Source: an uncultured archaeon
Lineage (GTDB): Archaea; Nanobdellota; Nanobdellia; Pacearchaeales; GW2011-AR1
Reading direction: 5' to 3'
Assembly (NCBI GenBank): GCA_937982425.1
Contig: CALJLT010000009.1
Span: forward strand, 7,547-71,546
DNA: 64,000 nucleotides
Part shown: positions 50,164 to 59,089 of the stretch, piece by piece
Layout: each line of letters begins with the position of its first letter
Position numbering within the stretch: the stretch's first letter is position 1
The notes under the pieces: generated by a model
What the model was told of the DNA's origin: nothing
Databases searched by the model: none
The model's input: only the letters and a program-made list of their open reading frames with translations
Translations under genes and position numbers: made by a program

Positions 50164-51726
50164 ATGGAATATAAAAAGATCTTAAAAGAAATTGAACCAA
50201 GAGAATATCAAATAAACATCTCGAAAAAATGTTTAGAGAAAAATACTCTTGTTGTGCTTCCAACCGGATTAGGAAAAACGCTTATTGCTTTGATTGTGGC
50301 TATTGAAAAAATACAAAAAGAACCTTTAAAAAAAATCCTGTTTTTAGCCCCAACAAAACCTCTCGCAGAACAGCATTTGAATTCTTTTAAAGAAAAGTTA
50401 CCAAACGAATGGGTAGAGATGGATTTATTCACAGGATCAGTAAAAAAAGAGAAAAGAGAAAAAATTTGGAAAGAGAAGAGCATTATTTTTTCAACCCCTC
50501 AATGTATTGCAAATGATTTAAAGAATAACTTGTATTCTCTTAAAGAAGTTTCTTTGCTTATAGAAGATGAAGCCCATAGATGTGTGAAGAATTATGATTA
50601 TTCTTACATTGCAAAAAGATATGTTAAAGAAAATTCTCAAGGAAGGACAATTGGGTTAACTGCCTCGCCTGGAAACGATAAATCAAACATAAAGGAAATT
50701 TTAAAAAATTTAGAAATAGAAGAAATTGAATTGAGAACAAGAGAGAGTCCAGATGTGAAACCTTATTTACAAGAACTAACTTTCGAAAAAATAGAGGTTG
50801 AACTTCCAAAAGAATTTAAAGAAATCTCAAATAATTTAAATAAGCTAAAAGAAAATTTGATTGAGGAACTCAGAAAAAATTCAGGGGTTTTTGGAAATAT
50901 AAATAAAATTACTTTAATAAATTTACAAAAAAAAATTTCTTCTGAATTAACTAGAGGATATAAATCAAAAGAATCTTATTTTGCATTAAGCCAAATTGCT
51001 CAAATAATAAAAATAGAACATGCGATCGAGCTTTTAGAAACTCAAACCCAGAAAAGTTTTCATAAGTATATGAAAGAATTATATCTTCAAGCAGAAAAAC
51101 AAAAATCAAGAGGAGTTCAAAAATTAGTTTCAAAACAAGAATTTAACATTGCTTTCTCGATTTCTCATTCCCTATTTAAGAAAGGAGAAGAACACCCAAA
51201 AATAAGAGAAATAATAAAATTAGTAAAAAAAGAAAAAGAAAAAAATGAAAATGTAAAAATACTCATTTTTACCCAATACAGAGAAACAGCAAAATTAGTA
51301 GCTGAAATGGTTAATAATCTCTTCGGAATAAAATCTAAAGTATTTGTTGGCCAACTTAAAAAAGAAGGAATTGGATTAAGTCAAAAAGAGCAGAAAGAAA
51401 TAATAAATGAATTTAGAAAAAATGAAACAAACGTTCTTTGTGCTACTTGTATTGCAGAGGAGGGATTAGACATACCTGAAGTAAGCACGGTTATTTTTTA
51501 TGAACCAGTTTCATCTGGAATTAGAACCATACAAAGGAAAGGTAGAACAGCCAGAATGTCTCAAGGTAAATTAATAATGATGATTACTAAAGACACAAAA
51601 GATGAAAGAGCATATTATTCTTCTATGCAAAAAGAAAAATCCATGAAAACTCAAATAGAAAAAGTAAAAGAAGAAATAAAAAAAGAAAAAATTTTCAAAG
51701 AAAATCAAAAAAAATTGTTCACTTAA
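50164..51726 (+). CDS. hef: Hef-type superfamily 2 helicase
   Basis: A fork-remodelling DNA helicase related to FANCM. The 520-residue protein has LPTGLGKTLIALI (motif I), FLAPTKPLAEQH (Ia), IIFSTPQCI, LIEDEAHRC (II), GLTASPG (III), a helical insert (~225-340), LIFTQYRETAKLV (IV), CATCIAEEGLDIP (V) and QRKGRTAR (VI). It ends right after the helicase core, without the ERCC4 nuclease domain found in euryarchaeal Hef. That domain is encoded separately at 52848-53486 beyond the guaB-like gene. Confidence 0.93.
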   Translation: MEYKKILKEIEPREYQINISKKCLEKNTLVVLPTGLGKTLIALIVAIEKIQKEPLKKILFLAPTKPLAEQHLNSFKEKLPNEWVEMDLFTGSVKKEKREKIWKEKSIIFSTPQCIANDLKNNLYSLKEVSLLIEDEAHRCVKNYDYSYIAKRYVKENSQGRTIGLTASPGNDKSNIKEILKNLEIEEIELRTRESPDVKPYLQELTFEKIEVELPKEFKEISNNLNKLKENLIEELRKNSGVFGNINKITLINLQKKISSELTRGYKSKESYFALSQIAQIIKIEHAIELLETQTQKSFHKYMKELYLQAEKQKSRGVQKLVSKQEFNIAFSISHSLFKKGEEHPKIREIIKLVKKEKEKNENVKILIFTQYRETAKLVAEMVNNLFGIKSKVFVGQLKKEGIGLSQKEQKEIINEFRKNETNVLCATCIAEEGLDIPEVSTVIFYEPVSSGIRTIQRKGRTARMSQGKLIMMITKDTKDERAYYSSMQKEKSMKTQIEKVKEEIKKEKIFKENQKKLFT

Positions 51727-51766
51727 GAACAATCATTCTTATAAAGACACAAAATATTTTTTTTAT

Positions 51767-52813
51767 ATGGCTAGAATTATTGGAAAGGGTTATTCTTATC
51801 AGGACATATTAATCTTACCTAAATATAATAAAATTCGTTCTAGGAAAGATGTAGATTTTAAAACAAAAGTAACAAGAAATTATGAGCTGGATATTCCATT
51901 TATTGTGGCAAATATGGATACTATTTGTGAATCTCAAATGGCAATAGCAATAGGAAAATTAGGGGGATTGGGGGTAATTCACCGTTTTATGCCAATTGTT
52001 AAACAAAAAAAAGAAGTTGAAAAAGTTAAAAAAGAAAGGCTTATTGCTGCAGCGGCAATTGGTATAAATGATTTTGAAGAACGGGTTAAGGCTTTAAATG
52101 AAGTAAAAATAAACATTTTGGTCTTAGATATAGCACACGGGCATTCAAAATACGCTGGAAAGGTTTTAGATTGGTTAAAACAAAATTACCCTCACATAGA
52201 CGTTATGGCTGGAAATATTGCAACAAAGGATGCAGCAGAATATTTCTTATCCAAAGGTGCAGATGCAATAAAAGTAGGCATAGGTCCTGGATCAATGTGT
52301 ACAACAAGAATAATGACTGGGGCAGGAGTTCCCCAAATAACTGCAATAATGGATGCGTATGAAGCAACACAAGGAAAAATTCCCATTTGTGCCGACGGGG
52401 GATTAAAAGCCCCAGGGGATGTTGTAAAAGCTTTAGGCGCGGGAGCGAACACAATTATGTCTGGAGAAATATTTTCTGGGACCCTTGAAACTCCCGGAGA
52501 AATAATAAAAAAGAAAGGAAAAAAATTTAAGATATATCGAGGAATGGCTAGTTTTGATGCGACCCTTCAAAAAAAAATTCTTGATGGAAAAACTGGAAAA
52601 GAAATTATTTCTATAGAAGGAGAAAAAACATTCGTTCCATATAAGGGTCCAATAGAACCAATAATAAAAAAATATTTAGGGGGGCTTGCTTCTGGAATGA
52701 CTTATATGGGCGCACAAAAGATGGAAAATCTAATTGGAAAAGCCGATTTTATAGAAATTTCTCCCCAAGGTTTTAATGAAAGTTTTGCCCATGGAGTGAA
52801 AGATCTTTCTTAA
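51767..52813 (+). CDS. IMP dehydrogenase/GMP reductase family protein without CBS domains
   Basis: A purine nucleotide TIM-barrel enzyme, 348 residues. The catalytic loop GPGSMCTTRIMTGAGVPQ contains the active Cys. Other segments: FKTKVTRNYELDIPFIVANM, ICADGGLKAPGDVVKALGAG, YRGMAS, and YLGGLASGMTYMGA. IMPDH usually has ~480 residues with two CBS domains, absent here; the size matches GMP reductase. CTTR-x2-TG-x-G-x-PQ also leans to GMP reductase, whereas ASGMTYMGA leans to IMPDH, and the IMPDH Arg-Tyr flap pair is not evident. I leave the choice open. Confidence 0.82.
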   Translation: MARIIGKGYSYQDILILPKYNKIRSRKDVDFKTKVTRNYELDIPFIVANMDTICESQMAIAIGKLGGLGVIHRFMPIVKQKKEVEKVKKERLIAAAAIGINDFEERVKALNEVKINILVLDIAHGHSKYAGKVLDWLKQNYPHIDVMAGNIATKDAAEYFLSKGADAIKVGIGPGSMCTTRIMTGAGVPQITAIMDAYEATQGKIPICADGGLKAPGDVVKALGAGANTIMSGEIFSGTLETPGEIIKKKGKKFKIYRGMASFDATLQKKILDGKTGKEIISIEGEKTFVPYKGPIEPIIKKYLGGLASGMTYMGAQKMENLIGKADFIEISPQGFNESFAHGVKDLS

Positions 52814-52847
52814 AAAATTATAAAAAGAAAAAAAACCATAAAAAAGA

Positions 52848-53486
52848 ATGATTCATGATATTTATTCTAAAAAGAAAATAATTGAATCTCCTAAAGAAAA
52901 AGTCCTCGTAGACTTCCGAGAGAAAAATTCTTTGATCCCAACATTTCTTATAAATGAAGGCCTTAGAGTTGAATTTAAAAATCTTGAAGTGGGGGATTAT
53001 TTTGTTAATGGGGTTTTGATTGAACGAAAAACACTACAAGATTTTTCAAATTCAATGATTAATAAAAGATTAAATTCTCAAATAAAAAATTTAAAAGTGG
53101 CTGAAAATAAACTTTTAATAATAGAAGGAAATGACCTAAAATCAGATGTTAACAGAAAAGCACTAAAAGGTTTTGAAATTTCAATTATGATTAACCATAA
53201 AATTCCCATTCTAAGGACAAATTCAGGAGAAGAAACTGCAAAAATTATTTTAATGTTAGCAAATCAAAAGAAAAATAATTCTTCCTTGGTGGAAAATAAA
53301 AAAGAATTAACTAAAGAAGAAAGACAAAAATTTGTCCTTGAATCTTTCCAAGGAATAGGCCCCTCAAAATCAAAACAACTTTTAGAAAAGTTTGGATCAA
53401 TAAAAAACATTATTAACTCTTCAGAAAAAGAACTAGAAGAAGTCCTAGGAAAGAGAACTTCTTCTTTTTTAAGAATAATAAATTAA
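52848..53486 (+). CDS. xpf: Hef/XPF-type ERCC4 nuclease with HhH domain
   Basis: A structure-specific DNA endonuclease, 212 residues. The ERCC4 domain has VLVDFREKNSLIP and the catalytic GDYFVNGVLIERKTLQDFS, and the C-terminal HhH domain (about 165-212) has GIGPSKSKQLLEKFGSIKNI. It matches the C-terminal half of euryarchaeal Hef. The helicase half is at 50164-51726, with the guaB-like gene between them in the same direction, so the two likely cooperate as separate chains. Confidence 0.92.
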   Translation: MIHDIYSKKKIIESPKEKVLVDFREKNSLIPTFLINEGLRVEFKNLEVGDYFVNGVLIERKTLQDFSNSMINKRLNSQIKNLKVAENKLLIIEGNDLKSDVNRKALKGFEISIMINHKIPILRTNSGEETAKIILMLANQKKNNSSLVENKKELTKEERQKFVLESFQGIGPSKSKQLLEKFGSIKNIINSSEKELEEVLGKRTSSFLRIIN

Positions 53487-53558
53487 AATAAAAAAATTTT
53501 TGTTTGTTTAATTACAAGGATTTTGACCCCTCTACAGTTTTTCAAAAAAAAGGAATTC

Positions 53559-54773
53559 CTATTTATTCTTTTTTGGTACTAATGCAAAGAAGCTATATCC
53601 TTTTTTAACTTCAGAAGCTAATTTTTTTACTTCTTCTAATTTAACTTTCTCTATCTCTTTTTGAAAATTATAAAAATCTTCTGCCTTTGAAGAAACCTCT
53701 GAAGAAAGTAAATTTATCATTTGACTTTGGGTATCTTCCATTGATAGTTGATAGTTTCCAATTATCTGCTTTTTTACTTGAATCAGTTCTTCTCGTGACA
53801 ACTCCTTAGAAACCTTCTCAAACTCATCTAAGATTAAATTTTTTATTTCTTCTATTTTCTCGGGGGTTGTTCCAACATAAATAAAACTATAAGAATAATC
53901 TTTTGAAGCCCCCAAATCCCCTTTAACCGAATAAGCTAAATTTCTTTTTTCTCTTATTTCCGAAAATAATCTTGAAGACATACCTCCCGTCATAATCATT
54001 GAAAGAACTTTTGCCGCATAAACTCTTTTATCTGAAGACAAAGGAGAATGATATGCAAAAACAAGATTGGCTTGATCAAGTCCGTCTCTCTCTTCTATTT
54101 TCTTCCTATTTTTTAACCTTATTTTTTGAGGGGTTGTTGTTTTTCCTTTTCCAGAAAAATTTTTACCCAAATACCTGACCAATTTGTTAAAGTCGTAATT
54201 TCCCACAACACATAAAATTAAATTAGAAGGATTATAAATTTCTTTAAACTTCTTAACTATTTTTTCTCGATTTAAGGAATTCATAGTTTTTTCTGTTCCA
54301 ATTAAAGGCTCTCCCAAACTTCCTTCATATAAGAAAGACTGTATTTTATCCAAAACATAAATTTGGGGAGAATCCCTCCTCATTTTCATTTCTTCAAAAA
54401 TAACTTTTCTCTCTTTTTTTAGTTCATTTTCATCAAAAACGGGGTTTTTTATTAAATCCGTTAAAACTTCTAACCCCAAATCTGCACTTTCTTTAGGCAT
54501 CTTACACCAAAATCCAGTAATCTCTTCGGAAGTAAATCCGTTCATTTCTCCTCCATTTTTCTCAATATCTTTTGCTATTTGAAAAGCATTTCTTTTAGGA
54601 GTTCCCTTATAAAGCATGTGTTCAATGTAATGGGAAATCCCTTTTTCATTCAATTCTTCATGAAGACCCCCTGCACGAACAGCATAAATAAAACTAACCA
54701 CGGGTAAATTTCTTTTTTCAAAAACTAGAGTCAAGCCGTTGGGAAAAACCTTTTTTTTGAAATTTTGTTTCAT
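53559..54773 (-). CDS. M16 family zinc metallopeptidase
   Basis: A 404-residue M16 (pitrilysin/processing-peptidase-like) protein. The inverted zinc motif HYIEH (near residue 47) and a downstream Glu in ERKVIFEEM complete the HxxEH(x~76)E set. REKRNLAYSVKGDLG matches the second half of the fold, with the R-x-Y type substrate site. No signal peptide, so likely cytosolic. M16 proteins are much commoner in bacteria. A TATA (AAGTTTAAATACATT, about 54792-54806) lies ~26 nt upstream. Confidence 0.9.
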   Translation of the reverse strand: MKQNFKKKVFPNGLTLVFEKRNLPVVSFIYAVRAGGLHEELNEKGISHYIEHMLYKGTPKRNAFQIAKDIEKNGGEMNGFTSEEITGFWCKMPKESADLGLEVLTDLIKNPVFDENELKKERKVIFEEMKMRRDSPQIYVLDKIQSFLYEGSLGEPLIGTEKTMNSLNREKIVKKFKEIYNPSNLILCVVGNYDFNKLVRYLGKNFSGKGKTTTPQKIRLKNRKKIEERDGLDQANLVFAYHSPLSSDKRVYAAKVLSMIMTGGMSSRLFSEIREKRNLAYSVKGDLGASKDYSYSFIYVGTTPEKIEEIKNLILDEFEKVSKELSREELIQVKKQIIGNYQLSMEDTQSQMINLLSSEVSSKAEDFYNFQKEIEKVKLEEVKKLASEVKKGYSFFALVPKKNK

Positions 54774-54814
54774 TCTCTAAAAAAATAAAGAATGTATTTA
54801 AACTTATGGAAGAA

Positions 54815-55027
54815 TCAAAATAATAGAAAATATCCAAGGAAGCAAATGCCTAAAAAAACCGCTAAAAGAATAAGCCATTTTTTAAAAGACGCTTTTTTTG
54901 GATCTTCTTGTTTTTCAGGTTTATTTTCTTCTAAAAGAGGATTGACTTCGAGACTTCTTTTTTCAAAATTAAATTGATCTTCTAATCTTTTATTTTTTTG
55001 GGGGGTCCTCAAAATTTCTTCTTCCAT
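54815..55027 (-). CDS. Tail-anchored small membrane protein
   Basis: A 70-residue protein with a charged, probably disordered N-terminal 45 residues and a C-terminal hydrophobic helix (LILLAVFLGICFLGYFLLF), the layout of a tail-anchored protein facing the cytosol. A TATA-like GTTTTATTAATC (about 55046-55057) is ~25 nt upstream of the ATG. No function recognised. Confidence 0.55.
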   Translation of the reverse strand: MEEEILRTPQKNKRLEDQFNFEKRSLEVNPLLEENKPEKQEDPKKASFKKWLILLAVFLGICFLGYFLLF

Positions 55028-55058
55028 AAATTTGATTGTTAAAAAAGATTAATAAAAC

Positions 55059-55844
55059 TTATCTCTTCTTAAAAGAAATGTATCTTTCTCCTCCAAAAGA
55101 AAAATCCTCTAATAATAAAAATTCTTTTTCAATAAATTTTAAAATCCAATCCCTATTTACCCTAAATTTCTTCCTTGAAATCAAACTCTCCGTAGCAAAA
55201 CTTATCACAATTAAATCTACTCTAGAAATTAGTTCTTTTATCAATTTTTTTGAAAAATCTTTTTCTAACATTTCTAAGCTATCTAATACCTTAAACAAAA
55301 AAACAATTTTTTTTCCTTCTCTTGAATCAATCATTTTTTTTATTTTTTCTATTTCAAAAAGACTTTCATGAATGGATATGGCATTAAAATTTTCTTTTTT
55401 AAAATAAGAATTAGTTAAATCAACTAATTGGCCTATCGCTTCTATTCCCGTATAAGAAACTTTCGAAGGAAAATAACTATAACTAAAACCATTTACCCCT
55501 GCGCCTAAATCAAAAACATTTAAGTTTTTTTCTTTAAAATTTTTAAAAATTTTTGAATAAATTTCCTTATAAAAAGGATACCTCTCTCTTGTGGAAATGT
55601 GCTTCTTTAAAACCCAATCGGGATCAAAATTTTTATTTTGCAATAGTTTTTCACTAGAGAAAACAGTATAAACTTTTCTTAAAAGATCTCTTGTTTTCTT
55701 TATTTTTTCTTCAACCAAAAAATCGTCTGAATCCAATAAGCAATATGCTTTTTCAACATCTCTCTTTGGAAGATCTGAAAATTCTTTTTTTTCCTGTATT
55801 TTTAAAAGGGCTTCTTCCTTACTTAAATTAAATCTTTTTGCCAT
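55059..55844 (-). CDS. FmrO/Rmt-like rRNA methyltransferase
   Basis: A 261-residue SAM-dependent methyltransferase. The N-terminal helical domain (1-95) contains a DLLRKVYTVFSSEK segment and HISTRERYPFYKEIYSKIF. The latter is characteristic of the FmrO/Arm/Rmt family that methylates 16S rRNA G1405 in aminoglycoside producers. The Rossmann core starts NVFDLGAGVNGFSYSYF, with YTGIEAI as motif II. In archaea this is probably a housekeeping RNA methyltransferase; resistance is not implied. Confidence 0.75.
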   Translation of the reverse strand: MAKRFNLSKEEALLKIQEKKEFSDLPKRDVEKAYCLLDSDDFLVEEKIKKTRDLLRKVYTVFSSEKLLQNKNFDPDWVLKKHISTRERYPFYKEIYSKIFKNFKEKNLNVFDLGAGVNGFSYSYFPSKVSYTGIEAIGQLVDLTNSYFKKENFNAISIHESLFEIEKIKKMIDSREGKKIVFLFKVLDSLEMLEKDFSKKLIKELISRVDLIVISFATESLISRKKFRVNRDWILKFIEKEFLLLEDFSFGGERYISFKKR

Positions 55845-55877
55845 TATATTTTTAAGCTAAATTTCATTTAAAATTTT

Positions 55878-56798
55878 ATGCCTATTAACGTAAACGACCC
55901 AGAATATTCTAAAGCAGAAAAAGCTTTTCATGCGGCTTCTTCAATAGAAGAACAATTAAATGCCTTGAACAAAATGATTTCTCATGCTCCTAGCCATAAA
56001 GGTGCCGAAAATTTAAGACAACAATTAACTACAAAAAGAAAGAAGCTTGAAGCACAATTGGAGAAAAAGAAAAAAGTAGGAAAGTCTACCAAAATAGGAA
56101 TAAAAAAAGAAGATTTGCAAGCCATTATTGTTGGACTTACAAATTCCGGAAAATCCTCTTTATTAAAAATTCTTACGAATGCGAACCCAAAAATTTCTGA
56201 AATAGAATTCACAACTAATGAACCTAAAATAGGAATGATGGATTATGAAAATACCCTAATACAGATAATTGAAATTCCTTCTGTTGAAGGAGATTTCTTT
56301 GATAAATCTTTGGCACACACTGCAGATACAATCCTTATTTTAATTAATTCTTTTGAGGATATAGAAAAAATAGAAAAATTTCTTACCATGGCAAAAGGAA
56401 AAAGATTGATTGTTTTTAACAAATCAGATAAATTGACCTCAGAGGAAAAAAGAAAAATAGAATCCAAACTTCAAAGCAAAAAATATAATTTCGAAATTAT
56501 TTCTTGCATCCCTTTTTTTAAAGAAAATAACATAGAAATTCTCAAGAAGAAGATTTTTGATTCCTTTTCAGTTTTAAGAGTTTTTACAAAAGAGCCAGGT
56601 AAAGAAAGAGAAAACAAACCGGTTATTTTAAAACCGGGTTCAACAGTAAAAGATGTTGCAGAAAAGATCTTTAAGGGATTTTCTTTAAAAATTAAAAAAA
56701 CTAGAATTTGGGGTCCTTCCTCCAAATTCGGAGGACAGGTCGTTGGTTTGAATCATAAATTAAAAAATTTAGACGTTGTAGAATTTAGCACAAAATAA
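55878..56798 (+). CDS. DRG/Obg-like GTPase with TGS domain
   Basis: A ribosome-associated GTPase of the DRG type, 306 residues. It has a helical N-terminal region (1-70), G1 VGLTNSGKSSLL, a weak G3 (IPSVEG in place of DxxG), G4 FNKSDKL, and a C-terminal TGS domain (~225-306: VILKPGSTVKDVAEKI, WGPSSKFGGQVVGLNHKL). The G3 Asp is not obvious. Somewhat shorter than DRG (~365 residues). Partner DFRP is not in the window. Confidence 0.85.
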   Translation: MPINVNDPEYSKAEKAFHAASSIEEQLNALNKMISHAPSHKGAENLRQQLTTKRKKLEAQLEKKKKVGKSTKIGIKKEDLQAIIVGLTNSGKSSLLKILTNANPKISEIEFTTNEPKIGMMDYENTLIQIIEIPSVEGDFFDKSLAHTADTILILINSFEDIEKIEKFLTMAKGKRLIVFNKSDKLTSEEKRKIESKLQSKKYNFEIISCIPFFKENNIEILKKKIFDSFSVLRVFTKEPGKERENKPVILKPGSTVKDVAEKIFKGFSLKIKKTRIWGPSSKFGGQVVGLNHKLKNLDVVEFSTK

Positions 56799-56801
56799 AA
56801 T

Positions 56802-57809
56802 TTATTTTAAATAATTTTTTCTTATTGGAGAGATTAGTTTTTCTAAATATTCTATAACACACAATTTTAAATCTAAAGGATGAACTTTTTTTTCGGAATA
56901 AATTTTTTCTAACTCAAAATAATCCTTTAAAAGAATGTTTCCTCCAAACTTAACTGGCCTCTTAATCTCTAAGTTTTTAAATTTAGGAAAAAGAATAAGT
57001 TTACAAATTTGGAGGAGGGGATTTTCATTAATTTCTCCTTCTGGACAGTATGCTCCATTAATTGTTTTCTTTATTTCTTCATAATCATCTACCACACTAA
57101 TTCCTGAACCAGGTAAAGATTTAGACATCTTCTGTCCAGGACCTTTTAAAGAAGTTATCAAAGGAGTATGGATTGCTATAAAATTATGATTTAAAATAAG
57201 GGAAAGATCTTTTCCTACCATGTGCACTTTTCTTTGTTCGAGGCCTCCAAGAGCAACCTCGGAATTAAGATGTTTAATATCTGCAACTTGCATTAAGGGA
57301 TACAAAAGCTGAGAAATTGTCGAGCTTTCTCCTCCTCGGGAAATCTCTTGCATGCCCCTAATACCTCTTTGAATTGTAACCTTTTGAGCTAATTTTAGTA
57401 CATCTAATTGGTATTCTTTAGTGAATTGAAAATTACTCCCCAAGATAATTTCTGCATTTGAAAAACCTACTGCTTTTATTATTTTTTTCCAACGAAGAAC
57501 CTCTCTTGAAATTTCTTTCTGATCGCCCTTGTGATTAAGAAAAGCGTGCAAATCTGCCAAGAGTATTTTTACCTTTATTCCAGCCCGATTTAAATCCATT
57601 AATTTTAATATTGTGGCAAAGTGACCGAGATGCATTGGTCCACTTGGTTCATAACCACAATAAACAGAAATTTCTTTTTTATTAGATAAAAATTCTTTAA
57701 ATTCTTCCTCCCCCACAATCTCCACTGTATTCCTTTTTATTAATTCCCATTTTTCATCAAAGGAAAGCTCCTCTTTACGAAATTTATTTTTTTTCTTCAT
57801 AATAAACAA
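56802..57809 (-). CDS. tyrS: Tyrosyl-tRNA synthetase
   Basis: Charges tRNA-Tyr. The 335-residue class Ic enzyme has YCGYEPSGPMHLGHFATIL (HIGH region as HLGH), LLADLHAFLNHKGD, a VADIKHLNSEVALGGLEQRK tyrosine-site region and KMSKSLPGSGI. Size and the YxGxEPSG motif match archaeal TyrRS. Start may be 57809 or ATG 57800 three codons later. Confidence 0.93.
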   Translation of the reverse strand: MFIMKKKNKFRKEELSFDEKWELIKRNTVEIVGEEEFKEFLSNKKEISVYCGYEPSGPMHLGHFATILKLMDLNRAGIKVKILLADLHAFLNHKGDQKEISREVLRWKKIIKAVGFSNAEIILGSNFQFTKEYQLDVLKLAQKVTIQRGIRGMQEISRGGESSTISQLLYPLMQVADIKHLNSEVALGGLEQRKVHMVGKDLSLILNHNFIAIHTPLITSLKGPGQKMSKSLPGSGISVVDDYEEIKKTINGAYCPEGEINENPLLQICKLILFPKFKNLEIKRPVKFGGNILLKDYFELEKIYSEKKVHPLDLKLCVIEYLEKLISPIRKNYLK

Positions 57810-57904
57810 ATAAAAAAACCCTCTTTATTAAAAGTTTCTATCTCTCCTGACTAAGAAAGAAAATAATTTTAAAATTAAATTTGTTCTTTTAAACATAAAT
57901 TAAA

Positions 57905-59089
57905 ATGTTAATTGAAATAATTTTCTTTCTTTTTATGGGTATCTTTGCCGGAACCCTCACAGGCTTAACTCCTGGAATACATATTAATCTCCTTGGTGCC
58001 GCAATTATTTTAGCTTATACTTATTTTAATTTTAACCCAATTTATGCATTAACATTCATCGTATCTCTATCCATCACTCATACTTTTATAGACTTCATTC
58101 CCTCCATCATTTTGGGATGTCCTGATACGGACACTGAACTTTCTCTTCTTCCAGGACACGAATTATTAAAAAATGGAAGAGGTTATGAAGCAATTATTTT
58201 AACCGCAATAGGAAGTTTAAATGCAGTTTTCTATTCTTTAATATTCTGTTTCCCTTTAATTTTTATTTTCCAAAAAGGATATTTCCTTATTCAAAACTAC
58301 ATTCCCTTTATCCTTATCTTTACCTCTTTTCTTTTAATTTTTTCTGAAAAAGAAAAATTTGTTGCTCTTTTAGTTTTTATTCTAACTGGGGTTTTAGGTT
58401 TAATTTCCAACGAAATTACCTCAGGAAATTCTCTTCTTCCAATGCTGTCTGGATTATTTGGAAGTTCTCTTTTGATTAAAAGTATTAAGGAAAAACCAAA
58501 AATTCCTTCTCAAAAAATTTCCAAAATAAATTTTTCTTCAAAAAAACCTTTGCTGAGCTCTTTAGTAATTTCTCCTTTTTGCTCTTTTTTACCTGGACTT
58601 GGAACGGGACAAGCTGCAGTGATGTCTAGTCTTTTATTTAAACAAAAAAGAAAAGAAGATTTTTTAGTTTTGGTCGGAGCAACTAATACTTTTGTAATGA
58701 TTTTCTCTTTTTTTGCTCTTTATGCAATAGGTAAAACTAGGTCTGGTTCAAGCATTGTTATAAAAGATTTAGTAGGAATACCCTCTCAAGAAATTTTGGT
58801 TTTAATTATCTTAACCATCTTTTTTTCCGGAATTTTATCTTTTTTTTTAACTAAAGGGGTATCTAAAATGATTTTAAAAAAAATCCACAAAGTAAACTAT
58901 CCTAAAATTTCTTTAATTACCCTAATTTTTCTATCCTTAATTATTCTTATTTTTTCAAAACCAAAGGGTTTTTTGGTTTTTATACTTGCGACTTTTACTG
59001 GAATATATTGTATAAATAAAAAAGTAAGAAAAACAAATATGATGGGTTGCTTAATTTTACCTACGATTATTTGGTTGCTTTCTGGTTAA
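57905..59089 (+). CDS. TctA/DUF112-like permease
   Basis: A 394-residue polytopic protein with about ten TM segments. LTGLTPGIHINLLGAAII matches the conserved N-terminal motif of the TctA/DUF112 family of archaeal permeases. FLPGLGTGQAAVMSSLLF is its counterpart in the second half, suggesting two inverted halves. The transported substrate is unknown. The 3' end overlaps polD large subunit by 23 bp on the other strand. Confidence 0.84.
   Translation: MLIEIIFFLFMGIFAGTLTGLTPGIHINLLGAAIILAYTYFNFNPIYALTFIVSLSITHTFIDFIPSIILGCPDTDTELSLLPGHELLKNGRGYEAIILTAIGSLNAVFYSLIFCFPLIFIFQKGYFLIQNYIPFILIFTSFLLIFSEKEKFVALLVFILTGVLGLISNEITSGNSLLPMLSGLFGSSLLIKSIKEKPKIPSQKISKINFSSKKPLLSSLVISPFCSFLPGLGTGQAAVMSSLLFKQKRKEDFLVLVGATNTFVMIFSFFALYAIGKTRSGSSIVIKDLVGIPSQEILVLIILTIFFSGILSFFLTKGVSKMILKKIHKVNYPKISLITLIFLSLIILIFSKPKGFLVFILATFTGIYCINKKVRKTNMMGCLILPTIIWLLSG

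Noticed and set aside
50164-53486. Hef split explained by a frameshift or sequencing error
   Set aside because: A complete, well-conserved IMPDH/GMPR gene lies between the two parts and each part has its own start and stop, so it is a true split.
55059-55844. Acquired aminoglycoside-resistance gene
   Set aside because: Base composition and codon use match the neighbours and no mobile element is near; a resident RNA methyltransferase is more likely.
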